DNA of 8,794 nucleotides, from contig JAFPBM010000038.1 of NCBI GenBank assembly GCA_017424125.1, forward strand, positions 1-8,794, written 5' to 3'. Each line of letters begins with the position of its first letter. Position 1 is the stretch's first letter. A program made the position numbers and the translations under genes. Source of the DNA: Clostridia bacterium (GTDB lineage Bacteria > Bacillota > Clostridia > Oscillospirales > Acutalibacteraceae). The notes under the pieces are model-generated. The model was given only the letters and a program-made list of their open reading frames with translations. It was not told the origin of the DNA and did not search any database. Below, piece after piece: positions 1 through 7,000 of this stretch.

Positions 1-1440
1 AGGAGCCTTGTCTCCAAGCTTCTTGCCCATATCAAGCCACTGCTGGAAATAGTCACCCATATGGTATCCGCAGAAAGGAAGCATTGCCATAGGGTCGCGG
101 CGAACAACGCCAACAGCACCTGCAGCAGCTGCTGTGGTTTCGGAAGCCATTGCAGAACCAATGAATACGCCGTTTTCCCAATCCTTTGACTGATATACGA
201 GAGGTGTGCACTTTGCACGGCGTCCGCCGAAGATAATTGCCGAAATCGGAACGCCTGCGCCCTTGTCAAACTCTTCCGAAATGCAGGGGCAGTTTACTGC
301 GGGAGCAGTAAATCTTGAGTTGGGATGTGCGGCATAGGTGGATTTATCCGCCTTGTCAAACTTAGAAGCATCCCAAGGATTGCCCTTCCAATCGTTAGCG
401 TTCTCGGGCAGGTTTTTATCAAGGCCTTCCCACCAAACAGTGTTGTCATCAAGTTTGTGGCAAACGTTGGTGAAAATGGTGTTTTTCTTTGTGGATTCAA
501 GTGCGTTGAAGTTGGACTTTTCGTTTGTTCCGGGTGCAACGCCGAAGAAACCGTTTTCGGGGTTGATAGCATAAAGTCTGCCGTCTTCGCCTATGCGCAT
601 CCAAGCGATATCATCGCCTACTGTCCAAACCTTATAGCCTTTTTCTTTAAGATATGCGGGCGGAATCATCATAGCGAGGTTGGTCTTACCGCAAGCAGAC
701 GGGAATGCTGCTGCAACGTATTTAACTTCGCCTTTCGGATTCTGAAGACCTAAGATGAGCATATGCTCTGCCATCCAGCCTTCCTTCCAACCCTGGTAAG
801 AAGCAATACGGAGTGCGAAACACTTTTTGCCGAGCAAAACGTTTCCGCCGTATGCAGAGTTTACAGAAATGATTGTGTTATCCTCAGGGAACTGACAGAT
901 ATAACGTTTTTCAGGGTCAACGTCACACTTGCAGTGCAAACCGCGCACCCAGTCATTACTGTCGCCGAGAACGTCCAAAACTTCCTTGCCTACGCGTGTC
1001 ATAATTACCATATTAAGAACAACGTAGATAGAATCTGTAACCTCGATACCGATTTTTGCAAGAGGAGAACCAACAGGGCCCATTGAGAACGGAATGATAT
1101 ACATTGTTCTGCCCTTGTAACTGCCACGAGCAATGTCATAAAGTTTTTTGTACATCTCGTCCGGGTCGCACCAGTTGTTTGTGGGACCTGCGTTTTCCTT
1201 TGTTTTAGCGCAGATAAAGGTGCGGTCCTCAACACGTGCAACGTCGTTAGGCTGTGTTCTGTGGAGATAGCATCCGGGAAGTTTCTCCTCGTTAAGTTTT
1301 ATCATTTCACCTGTGGCGACAGCGGTTTTTCTGAGTTCGTCTAACTGAGCCTCGTCGCCTGTAATCCAAACAACTTCATCGGGTGTTAAAAGTTCTTTAA
1401 CCTCGTCAAGCCATTTGTTAACGGTTTTATTATTTGTCAT
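1..1440 (-). CDS. pckG: Phosphoenolpyruvate carboxykinase, GTP-type, C-terminus outside window
   Basis: Catalyses oxaloacetate + GTP to phosphoenolpyruvate + GDP + CO2 in the cytosol, or the reverse CO2-fixing reaction in many fermenters. The first 480 residues are present; the family is usually about 600, so roughly a fifth is missing to the left. Motifs seen: YGGNVLLGKKC (about 197-207); the P-loop with reactive cysteine FPSACGKTN (246-254, Cys250); GDDIAW (275-280), a metal-binding segment; and NPENGFFGVAPGT (293-305). The reactive-Cys P-loop and YGGN motif identify the GTP family rather than ATP-type PckA. The start is ATG at 1440, with an AGGGGG-type ribosome site at 1449-1453 and 8 nt of spacing. 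It is a single gene with its own promoter; the nucleotidyltransferase gene behind it ends in a terminator, so it is not in that operon. Identity is near certain. Confidence 0.97.
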   Translation of the reverse strand, partial: MTNNKTVNKWLDEVKELLTPDEVVWITGDEAQLDELRKTAVATGEMIKLNEEKLPGCYLHRTQPNDVARVEDRTFICAKTKENAGPTNNWCDPDEMYKKLYDIARGSYKGRTMYIIPFSMGPVGSPLAKIGIEVTDSIYVVLNMVIMTRVGKEVLDVLGDSNDWVRGLHCKCDVDPEKRYICQFPEDNTIISVNSAYGGNVLLGKKCFALRIASYQGWKEGWMAEHMLILGLQNPKGEVKYVAAAFPSACGKTNLAMMIPPAYLKEKGYKVWTVGDDIAWMRIGEDGRLYAINPENGFFGVAPGTNEKSNFNALESTKKNTIFTNVCHKLDDNTVWWEGLDKNLPENANDWKGNPWDASKFDKADKSTYAAHPNSRFTAPAVNCPCISEEFDKGAGVPISAIIFGGRRAKCTPLVYQSKDWENGVFIGSAMASETTAAAAGAVGVVRRDPMAMLPFCGYHMGDYFQQWLDMGKKLGDKAP

Positions 1441-1483
1441 TTTAGTGACCCCCTAAAAAAATATACCAATTTACGCCTTATAC

Positions 1484-1512
1484 ATTATATCACATAAAAA
1501 ATGCAAGTGCAA
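1484..1512 (-). promoter_or_regulatory. pckG promoter (sigma-A type)
   Basis: Read on the minus strand, a TTGCAC -35 (1507-1512) is followed by exactly 17 nt and a perfect TATAAT -10 (1484-1489). Transcription would start near 1477, giving a leader of about 37 nt before the pckG ATG. No obvious operator palindrome was seen around it. Confidence 0.8.
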
Positions 1513-1545
1513 CATATTTTTGTTTATTTTTTAACGAAAAAGCAT

Positions 1546-1578
1546 AAAAAAATATGGGCTTTGGAAAAGCCAAAGCCC
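1546..1578 (-). terminator. Intrinsic terminator of the polysaccharide operon
   Basis: A perfect 9-bp stem, GGGCTTTGG (1556-1564) with CCAAAGCCC (1570-1578), has a 5-nt loop. On the minus strand it is followed, after ATA, by seven consecutive T residues (1546-1552). It starts 7 nt beyond the nucleotidyltransferase stop codon, so it ends that operon and insulates pckG. Confidence 0.92.
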
Positions 1579-1585
1579 AACTATT

Positions 1586-2464
1586 TTACATTCCTTCATA
1601 AAGTCCGTCGTCAATCATTTTGCCGATTGCCTTTACAACGTCATCTTTATCTTCCTTATACGTAACGCCGTACCACTTATCCTCCGCCACGAGAACCTTT
1701 ATCTTCTTTTCACCGTTTTTGATAAGTTTATCCATAACGGCGGGTAGATAAAATTCCGATTTCGGAACGTTTAGTTTCTCGTCCAAGAACTCCTTAAAAT
1801 CGCGCTCTAAATACTTAAATACGTCGGGACGAAGACCCCACATATTCATAGAAACAACGGTATCGCCCGAAATATCGTGCCAGGTTTCATCGTCAAGGGT
1901 ATATTTGCAGTCCTTGATTTTGGTGTATTCCTCTATATCGGTAAGATATCCGTCCTCGGTCTTGCAGACACCGCGGGATACGTGGCCGTTATCGGTGAGT
2001 GTATTAGCAAGGCGGAAACCGACCATACAGTAATCGTCACCCTCTGCCGTCAACTGCTTATAAATTTGCTTGTATGCGTGGGGACCGTAGTAGTCGTCGG
2101 CGTTTATAACGGCAAACGGTTCTTTTACCGCATCTGCACAAAGAAGTATTGCGTGACCAGTGCCCCAAGGTTTTTCACGCTCTTCAGGGCAAACGTAGCC
2201 CTCGGGCAGTTTATAGGTTTCCTGGTAAACGTAACTTACAGGAAGAATCTTTTCAACGCGGGCGCCGACAATCTCTTTAAACTCTTTTTCAATCGCCTTT
2301 TTGATAACAAAAACAACCTTTGTAAAACCTGCACGTTTTGCATCAAACACAGAAAAATCAAGCAGTGCCTCGCCCTTTCTTCCAACGGGTTCAATTTGTT
2401 TGAGTCCGCCGAAACGGCTACCCATTCCAGCCGCCATTACAACAAGTGTTACATCAGTCTTCAT
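1586..2464 (-). CDS. Sugar-phosphate nucleotidyltransferase (NTP_transferase family)
   Basis: A 292-residue protein with a Rossmann-like nucleotidyltransferase fold. The N-terminal signature MAAGMGSRFGGLKQ (10-23) is the glycine-rich NTP-binding loop, with the basic residues that contact the triphosphate. PWGTGHA (99-105) is the nucleobase/sugar-binding segment, and NADDYYG (121-127) supplies the metal-binding aspartate. The family couples a sugar 1-phosphate to an NTP, releasing pyrophosphate; the exact sugar and nucleotide cannot be read from sequence. The loop differs from classical GalU and RmlA, so I assign no symbol. ATG at 2464 has a GAGGAGAG ribosome site (2473-2480) 8 nt away, lying inside the end of the sugar transferase gene. 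The 11-bp overlap suggests translational coupling. Context favours supply of an activated sugar for surface glycan. It is the last gene before a terminator. Confidence 0.88.
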   Translation of the reverse strand: MKTDVTLVVMAAGMGSRFGGLKQIEPVGRKGEALLDFSVFDAKRAGFTKVVFVIKKAIEKEFKEIVGARVEKILPVSYVYQETYKLPEGYVCPEEREKPWGTGHAILLCADAVKEPFAVINADDYYGPHAYKQIYKQLTAEGDDYCMVGFRLANTLTDNGHVSRGVCKTEDGYLTDIEEYTKIKDCKYTLDDETWHDISGDTVVSMNMWGLRPDVFKYLERDFKEFLDEKLNVPKSEFYLPAVMDKLIKNGEKKIKVLVAEDKWYGVTYKEDKDDVVKAIGKMIDDGLYEGM

Positions 2465-3809
2465 TTTGCTCGCTCTCCTCGTTATTAAATCCTTCGGTGC
2501 TTTCTTTCATAAAGAGAATTTTAAAGGTCATAAAAAGAAGTTTTAAATCCAAAAGGATTGAATAGTTTTCAATATAGATAAGGTCCATCATAAGTTTATC
2601 TTTAGGTGTTGTATTGTACTTGCCGTATATCTGCGCGTAACCCGTAAGACCGCCTTTTACGCGATGACGAAGGTCAAACTCGGGATATTTTTCGGTATAC
2701 ATATAAACGTGTTCCGTACGCTCGGGGCGGGGGCCGACGAGCGACATATCACCCATAAGGATATTTATAAGTTGGGGCAATTCGTCAACGCGGCAAGCGC
2801 GTATTACCTTGCCGACAGGGGTTATTCTGCTATCGTTATCGGTAGCGCCTTTAAAGCCGTCTTTTTCTTTATCGGCATCGACAATCATAGAACGGAATTT
2901 TAAAACGTTAAAGATTTTGCCGTTGAGCGTTACCCTGTTTTGTTTGAAGAAGACAGGACCGCCGTCGCACAATTTTATAGCAAGTGCAGTTATGAGCATA
3001 ATAGGACTTGCAACAAGAAGCATAACAGCCGAAACAACGATATCCATTATGCGTTTTACTATCATCTGTTCCATCGTAAGATTATAGTTTTTGCACATTA
3101 AAAGCGGCGTATCGAAAACCTGACTTTGTACGGCACCGCTCAGCACTATATCATTAGTAGACGGCAAGGTGTAGATTCTTTTACGCTTTGCGTAACAGTA
3201 TGTGCGAAGTTCATCCTTTCGAGCACTGTCAAGGTCGCAAATAAGCACTACGTCGTATTTGTCTATCTCCGCTTCGAGTTCGTCAATTGAAAGGTCTTTT
3301 ACGCATACTGCCTTATCAATAACGTAGCGTTCGCGTATTTTGGACATTTTAGAGATAACCGTTTTTCCCTCTTCCCCGCTATAAATCGCCAAAATGTGGC
3401 GCAACTGAAAGATTGAAAAATACACGCTGTTTGCGCAATATAAATCAAGCCCCGCTACAAAAATCTGATAAACGGTTGCAATTATTATAGGCTGGGGTGA
3501 CAAAAGACCACGCGCAACGAGTGATAAAACGATATACATAAGAAAGTTTGAAAAAACAATTGATATGGACATACTGTACCACAGTTCGTGCAAACGCAGA
3601 ATTCCTATACGGAAACCGCCGTACAGTTTTACAAACATCAAGAAAATGAAAATGTAGACAAACATAACAAGATAGTTACCGTTTCTCGCAAACATCGCCT
3701 CTTCATATCCGCGTTGCCAAGCGGCAATAAAACCTAAGGTAATTGAAAGCGCCATAAGTACCTTTATGGTTGCCATAACTGTTTTTCTGAATTTAACCAA
3801 TATAGTCAT
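2454..3809 (-). CDS. Membrane polyprenyl-phosphate sugar-1-phosphate transferase (EPS/capsule initiation)
   Basis: A 451-residue protein of the WbaP/PglC superfamily, two-part type. The N-terminal part has four likely membrane helices (about 12-30, 46-63, 78-99, 107-127). A cytosolic Rossmann-like segment follows (about 145-235, with VVLICDLDS at 187-195). The C-terminal bacterial sugar transferase domain (about 250-435) begins with a hydrophobic, probably re-entrant helix (253-278), then KFRSM (304-308), the catalytic Asp-Glu dyad in VDELPQL (D342, E343), SLVGPRP (356-362) and KGGLTGYAQI (385-394). Family members move a sugar 1-phosphate from a nucleotide sugar to undecaprenyl phosphate, the first step of exopolysaccharide, capsule or O-antigen assembly. 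The start at 3809 has a strong GAAGGGAG site (3816-3823) 6 nt away. The donor sugar is unknown. No glycosyltransferase, flippase or polymerase gene is next to it, so the rest of the pathway must be elsewhere. Confidence 0.93.
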   Translation of the reverse strand: MTILVKFRKTVMATIKVLMALSITLGFIAAWQRGYEEAMFARNGNYLVMFVYIFIFLMFVKLYGGFRIGILRLHELWYSMSISIVFSNFLMYIVLSLVARGLLSPQPIIIATVYQIFVAGLDLYCANSVYFSIFQLRHILAIYSGEEGKTVISKMSKIRERYVIDKAVCVKDLSIDELEAEIDKYDVVLICDLDSARKDELRTYCYAKRKRIYTLPSTNDIVLSGAVQSQVFDTPLLMCKNYNLTMEQMIVKRIMDIVVSAVMLLVASPIMLITALAIKLCDGGPVFFKQNRVTLNGKIFNVLKFRSMIVDADKEKDGFKGATDNDSRITPVGKVIRACRVDELPQLINILMGDMSLVGPRPERTEHVYMYTEKYPEFDLRHRVKGGLTGYAQIYGKYNTTPKDKLMMDLIYIENYSILLDLKLLFMTFKILFMKESTEGFNNEESEQNED

Positions 3810-3855
3810 AAGTAACTCCCTTCATTCAGGAAAGCATAATATTACACACAAAGTA

Positions 3856-3884
3856 ATCATATTATATTTTAGGCGTTTTGTCAA
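3856..3884 (-). promoter_or_regulatory. Promoter of the sugar transferase-nucleotidyltransferase operon
   Basis: Minus strand: perfect TTGACA -35 (3879-3884), 17-nt spacer, TATGAT -10 (3856-3861). Transcription would start near 3849, leaving a leader of about 40 nt before the ATG at 3809. The -35 lies only 5 nt from the ribosome site of the divergent gene, so the two transcription units share one very short control region. Confidence 0.87.
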
Positions 3885-3889
3885 GTCAC

Positions 3890-3896
3890 GAGGGGG
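3890..3896 (+). promoter_or_regulatory. Ribosome binding site that fixes a TTG start
   Basis: GAGGGGG lies 7 nt upstream of a TTG at 3904, in frame with the long plus-strand open frame. This supports TTG over the ATG at 3766, which would sit inside the divergent gene and has no such site. No convincing plus-strand promoter was found. TATATT at 3863-3868 could be a -10, but nothing at the proper distance resembles a -35. Confidence 0.7.
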
Positions 3897-3903
3897 TTTT
3901 CAG

Positions 3904-4632
3904 TTGTTCATATACATAAAAACGCAGTGCAGAAATTTGCGTAGAAACTGGGTTATAAATAAAGTATCGGTGGTTGGCGGATACTATTTCGAAATATCTT
4001 TTAGAAAAAGCGCCTCAAAGAAAAAGATTGCAAAAGCGGTTAAAATTTGTGACAGGACGGGCAAACTGCCTATTGTTTGCGATAATTTAGCGCTTTACCC
4101 GAAAGAAGAAAGGCGCCGACTTGACGTCGCACCGTTTCGACTTTTTCTTCTGATTAACACCTTTTGCCACGTCATAAAAGGTTGTGAGCGCGCGCTGATA
4201 ACAGATAAAACTGCCAAACTGTGCGAATACCTTGAAAAACCGATTAAAAGTGTGCGAACGCTTTACATACTGACAAACGCAAGCGAAAAATACGAAGAAA
4301 CCTGCGAACGTCTTTTATGCCAATTCGGCGTTTCTCCCATTATAATAGAAAAAATAAATCCGCTTTTCCCCTTTGCCGCCGTATTTTCGCCATTTGAAAT
4401 GAATAAAAACTGCGGCAACGTAAAAATTGGCAAAGGTGGCTTCCAAATATGTGAAGATGAGGTATTTTTAGGCAACAAACGTCTTCCCTTTTTGCTTGCG
4501 GCGGCAATACACCTGTGTATAGGCACAGGACAAACGGCAAATGCTCTACCCTGTTTTCTTGAAAACGGCAGCAAAAGACGTTCGCCCGATGCTTTAAGGG
4601 CAAAAATAAAAGACTCAAGGTTTTCGCCTTGA
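3904..4632 (+). CDS. Unrecognised cysteine-rich basic protein
   Basis: A 242-residue protein I do not recognise. The start is TTG at 3904, placed by the GAGGGGG site. The stop is TGA at 4630-4632, inside the terminator hairpin shared with pnp. It has no signal peptide or clear membrane helix. It is rich in Lys/Arg and has 12 cysteines (9, 49, 59, 88, 94, 107, 134, 139, 170, 183, 205, 217), not arranged in CxxC pairs. Short hydrophobic stretches at VRTLYILT (117-124), SPIIIEK (144-150) and FAAVFSPF (157-164) alternate with helical segments, which suggests an alpha/beta (Rossmann-like) core. A further hydrophobic helix lies at 196-205. It stands alone between a divergent polysaccharide operon and convergent pnp, so context gives little hint of function. 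The good ribosome site, length and terminator make it likely real. An antisense frame (4263-4574) is less credible. Confidence 0.72.
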   Translation: MFIYIKTQCRNLRRNWVINKVSVVGGYYFEISFRKSASKKKIAKAVKICDRTGKLPIVCDNLALYPKEERRRLDVAPFRLFLLINTFCHVIKGCERALITDKTAKLCEYLEKPIKSVRTLYILTNASEKYEETCERLLCQFGVSPIIIEKINPLFPFAAVFSPFEMNKNCGNVKIGKGGFQICEDEVFLGNKRLPFLLAAAIHLCIGTGQTANALPCFLENGSKRRSPDALRAKIKDSRFSP

Positions 4633-4640
4633 GTCTTTCT
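4602..4640. terminator. Shared bidirectional terminator for the unknown gene and pnp
   Basis: A perfect 12-bp stem, AAAGACTCAAGG (4609-4620) with CCTTGAGTCTTT (4627-4638), has a 6-nt loop. On the minus strand it is followed by TATTTTT (4602-4608), a proper U-tract for pnp, whose stop is 12 nt upstream. On the plus strand the following tract is poorer (stem-end TTT, then CTAAAATTTAATT), so it is probably less efficient for the unknown gene, whose TGA lies within the right arm. Confidence 0.88.
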
Positions 4641-4649
4641 AAAATTTAA

Positions 4650-6845
4650 TTATTTATTGCGGTTACGGTTGAAACCTTTGCGGTCTTTGCGGGGTTTGCG
4701 CTCGGTTTCTGCTTCGCCGTCGTCTTCGGGTACCATACCCATTTTTTCTATGAGAGCATCGCGACGGGAGAGGTTGAGTCTGCCCTGGTCGTCAATCTCT
4801 GTTACCTTAACGATAACCTGGTCGCCAACCGCTACAACGTCCTCTACCTTTTCAACACGCTTAACGTCGAGTTTGCTGATGTGGACAAGTCCCTCTTTAC
4901 CGGGTGCGATTTCAACGAAAGCACCGAATGTCATAAGGCGGGTAACCTTGCCGTTGTAGAACGCGCCGATTTCGGGGTCGTTAGCGATTGTTTCAATAAT
5001 CATTATAGCCTGTTTTGCCTTTTCAACGTCAAGACCTGAAACAAATACCTGTCCGTCCTCTTCAATGTTGATAGTGCAATCACACTGCTCTTGAATAGAC
5101 TGAATAACCTTGCCCTGTTTGCCGATAACGTCGCCAATCTTCTGAGGGTCAATCTTGGTTGTGAGCATCTTGGTTGCATAGGGAGAAAGTTCTGCTCTCG
5201 GCTCGCCGATTACGGGGAGCATAATATCGTCAAGGATGTATTTACGTGCTTTATTGGTCTTCTCAAAAGCCTCTTTAATGATTTCGGGTGTAAGACCGTG
5301 AACCTTGAGGTCCATCTGGATAGCGGTGATACCCTTATGTGTACCTGCTACCTTAAAGTCCATATCTCCGTAGAAATCCTCAAGACCTTGAATGTCAACC
5401 ATTGTCATAAAGTCGCCGTAAACACCCTCGTCACCAGTGATAAGACCGCAGGAAATACCTGCAACGGGAGCCTTAATCGGAACACCGGCAGCCATAAGTG
5501 CAAGTGTGGAACCGCAGATGGAAGCCTGTGATGTAGAACCGTTTGAAGACAAAACTTCCGATACTACGCGGATAGCATAGGGGAAATCTTCAACAGACGG
5601 AATAACAGGAAGCAGTGCGCGTTCTGCCAAAGCACCGTGACCGATTTCGCGACGTCCGGGACCGCGGCTGGGCTTGGTTTCACCAACCGAGTAGGACGGG
5701 AAATTGTAGTGGTGGATATATCTCTTTTCTGTCTGCTCATCAAGGCCGTCAAGTTTCTGTGATTCGCTTACGGGTGCCAAAGTTGCAACCGAGAGAACCT
5801 GTGTCTGACCGCGTGTGAACATACCCGAACCGTGTGTTCTGGGAAGTAAGTCTACCTTTGCATCAAGCGGACGGATTTCGTCGATACCGCGTCCGTCAAC
5901 ACGCTTATGCTCTTTTTTGAGCCAATCACGTACAACGTGTTTCTGAACAAGATACATAATCTCGTCGAGTTTGGCTTCCTGTCCTTCAAAACGCTCGTCA
6001 AACTTTTCGTGAACTGCGTCATAAATAGGTGCAAGTGCAGCGTCACGAACGAGTTTATCGTCGGTATCAAGCGCTTTCTTAACGTCTTCAATGCAGAAGT
6101 CTTCAATCTCTGCCATAATGGCAGGGTCGGGATTGCTTGATTCGAAAGCAAACTTCGGTTTGCCGATTTCAGCAACGATGCCGTTGATGAACTTAACAAC
6201 CTCTTTATTAACCTCGTGTCCCTTCATAATTGCGTCGAACATAACGTCGTCGGCAATTTCGTTACCGCCTGCCTCAATCATTGCAACTAAGTCAGCGGTG
6301 GAAGAAACTGTAAGGTCAAGTTCTGAAACCTCACGCTGTGCGAGTGTGGGGTTTATAACGATTTCGCCGTCAACAAGACCAACCTTTACGCTGGAAATCG
6401 GGCCATCCCACGGAACGTCCGAAATTGCGATTGCGGCAGAAACGCCGATTGCGGCTGCAACTTCAGGGCTGCAGTCGGGGTCAACCGACATAACGGTTGC
6501 AACAACGCCGCAGTCATTTCTCATATCCTTGGGGAAAAGCGGACGAATAGGTCTGTCTATACATCTGCCTGCGAGTGTTGCTTTTTCACTGGCTTTACCC
6601 TCGCGGCGTAAGAATGCGCCGGGGAAACGGCCAACAGAATACATTTTTTCTTCATAGTCAACAGAAAGCGGGAAGAAATCTACGCCCTCACGCGGTTTCT
6701 GTGATGCGGTTACGGTACAAAGTACCGATGTGTCGCCGTACGTTGCCATTACAGCGGCGTTTGCAAGTTGTGCCATCATACCTGTTTCAAGTTTTAAAGG
6801 ACGACCTGCAAGAGTGGTTTCGTAAACCTTGTAGTTTTCAAACAT
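4650..6845 (-). CDS. pnp: Polynucleotide phosphorylase (PNPase)
   Basis: A 731-residue 3'-to-5' exoribonuclease that uses phosphate to release nucleoside diphosphates from RNA. It acts as a cytosolic homotrimer, often with degradosome partners. Order seen: first RNase PH-like domain (about 8-140), alpha-helical linker domain (about 235-315), second RNase PH domain (about 320-525), KH domain (VIGKQGKVIQSI, GKQG at 575-578), S1 domain (about 630-695), then a basic tail. Active-site features are SSNGSTSQ (433-440) and two acidic residues, in DMDFKVAG (D496) and IQMDLKV (D512), which match metal-binding aspartates of the family. I chose ATG 6845, not the in-frame ATG at 6860. A GGAGGT site (6853-6858) overlaps the upstream ATG and lies 7 nt from the downstream one, and MFENYKVYE fits the family's N-terminus. 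It is the second gene of the rpsO-pnp operon. Confidence 0.98.
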   Translation of the reverse strand: MFENYKVYETTLAGRPLKLETGMMAQLANAAVMATYGDTSVLCTVTASQKPREGVDFFPLSVDYEEKMYSVGRFPGAFLRREGKASEKATLAGRCIDRPIRPLFPKDMRNDCGVVATVMSVDPDCSPEVAAAIGVSAAIAISDVPWDGPISSVKVGLVDGEIVINPTLAQREVSELDLTVSSTADLVAMIEAGGNEIADDVMFDAIMKGHEVNKEVVKFINGIVAEIGKPKFAFESSNPDPAIMAEIEDFCIEDVKKALDTDDKLVRDAALAPIYDAVHEKFDERFEGQEAKLDEIMYLVQKHVVRDWLKKEHKRVDGRGIDEIRPLDAKVDLLPRTHGSGMFTRGQTQVLSVATLAPVSESQKLDGLDEQTEKRYIHHYNFPSYSVGETKPSRGPGRREIGHGALAERALLPVIPSVEDFPYAIRVVSEVLSSNGSTSQASICGSTLALMAAGVPIKAPVAGISCGLITGDEGVYGDFMTMVDIQGLEDFYGDMDFKVAGTHKGITAIQMDLKVHGLTPEIIKEAFEKTNKARKYILDDIMLPVIGEPRAELSPYATKMLTTKIDPQKIGDVIGKQGKVIQSIQEQCDCTINIEEDGQVFVSGLDVEKAKQAIMIIETIANDPEIGAFYNGKVTRLMTFGAFVEIAPGKEGLVHISKLDVKRVEKVEDVVAVGDQVIVKVTEIDDQGRLNLSRRDALIEKMGMVPEDDGEAETERKPRKDRKGFNRNRNK

Positions 6846-6852
6846 TTCTTTA

Positions 6853-6858
6853 ACCTCC
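6853..6858 (-). promoter_or_regulatory. pnp ribosome binding site that decides the start
   Basis: On the minus strand, GGAGGT (6853-6858) is followed by 7 nt and ATG (6843-6845). A second in-frame ATG at 6858-6860 overlaps this site and has only an A-rich stretch upstream. The shorter start is therefore the real one. Confidence 0.85.
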
Positions 6859-6871
6859 ATTTTTCTTTTGG

Positions 6872-6944
6872 GGTCCGCAGTTTAGCAATAAATCCATACA
6901 CCGAACGTTCGGTTTATCGATTCACTGCTAAACTCTGCAAGACC
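6872..6944 (-). promoter_or_regulatory. Long structured leader directly upstream of pnp
   Basis: An extended imperfect hairpin. Outer arms: GGTC (6872-6875) with GACC (6941-6944), GCAG (6877-6880) with CTGC (6935-6938), and TTTAGCA (6881-6887) with TGCTAAA (6926-6932), interrupted only by small bulges. The interior holds a 14-nt perfect palindrome, ACCGAACGTTCGGT (6900-6913). The structure ends 14 nt before the pnp ribosome site on the minus strand. In Escherichia coli, pnp is autoregulated through an RNase III-cleaved leader stem. By analogy this could serve the same purpose, but that is inference. It has no U-tract next to it, so it is not a simple terminator. Confidence 0.65.
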
Positions 6945-6967
6945 AATTTTTAACGATTTCATAATAA

Positions 6968-6994
6968 CAGAGCAGACCGAAAAGGCCTGCTCTG
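6968..6994 (-). terminator. Hairpin after rpsO, probably a partial terminator
   Basis: An 11-bp stem, CAGAGCAGACC (6968-6978) with GGCCTGCTCTG (6984-6994), has a 5-nt loop and starts 6 nt after the rpsO stop. The single non-Watson-Crick position is A-C when read on the plus strand but a G-U pair in minus-strand RNA, so the fold suits the rpsO transcript. The following tract TTATTAT is weak, which suggests attenuation or 3'-end protection of rpsO mRNA with read-through into pnp. Confidence 0.72.
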
Positions 6995-7000
6995 CAGGAA

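Noticed and set aside
325..1086. Open frames on the plus strand (325-753, 763-1086)
   Set aside because: Both are antisense to pckG, which has a continuous, motif-rich reading frame across the whole interval.
1877..2488. A 203-codon open frame on the plus strand
   Set aside because: It lies antisense to the sugar nucleotidyltransferase gene, whose motifs are clear. The translation has no recognisable features and no ribosome site.
3766..3903. Upstream extension of the unknown gene to an ATG at 3766
   Set aside because: It would cover the divergent gene's start and promoter, and there is no ribosome site there. GAGGGGG at 3890-3896 points to the TTG at 3904.
4263..4618. Two minus-strand open frames (about 100 and 90 codons) antisense to the unknown gene
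   Set aside because: No ribosome site or recognisable motifs, and the plus-strand gene has a start signal and a terminator that fit it. I keep some doubt because the plus-strand gene itself is unrecognised.
6091..6657. A 188-codon Ser/Ala/Ile-rich open frame on the plus strand
   Set aside because: Antisense shadow within pnp. The low-complexity composition reflects the reverse of pnp codon use.
6900..6913. Palindrome ACCGAACGTTCGGT as a second LexA box
   Set aside because: The half-sites CGAAC and GTTCG are directly abutted; an SOS box needs four bases between them. It fits better as the tip of the pnp leader hairpin.
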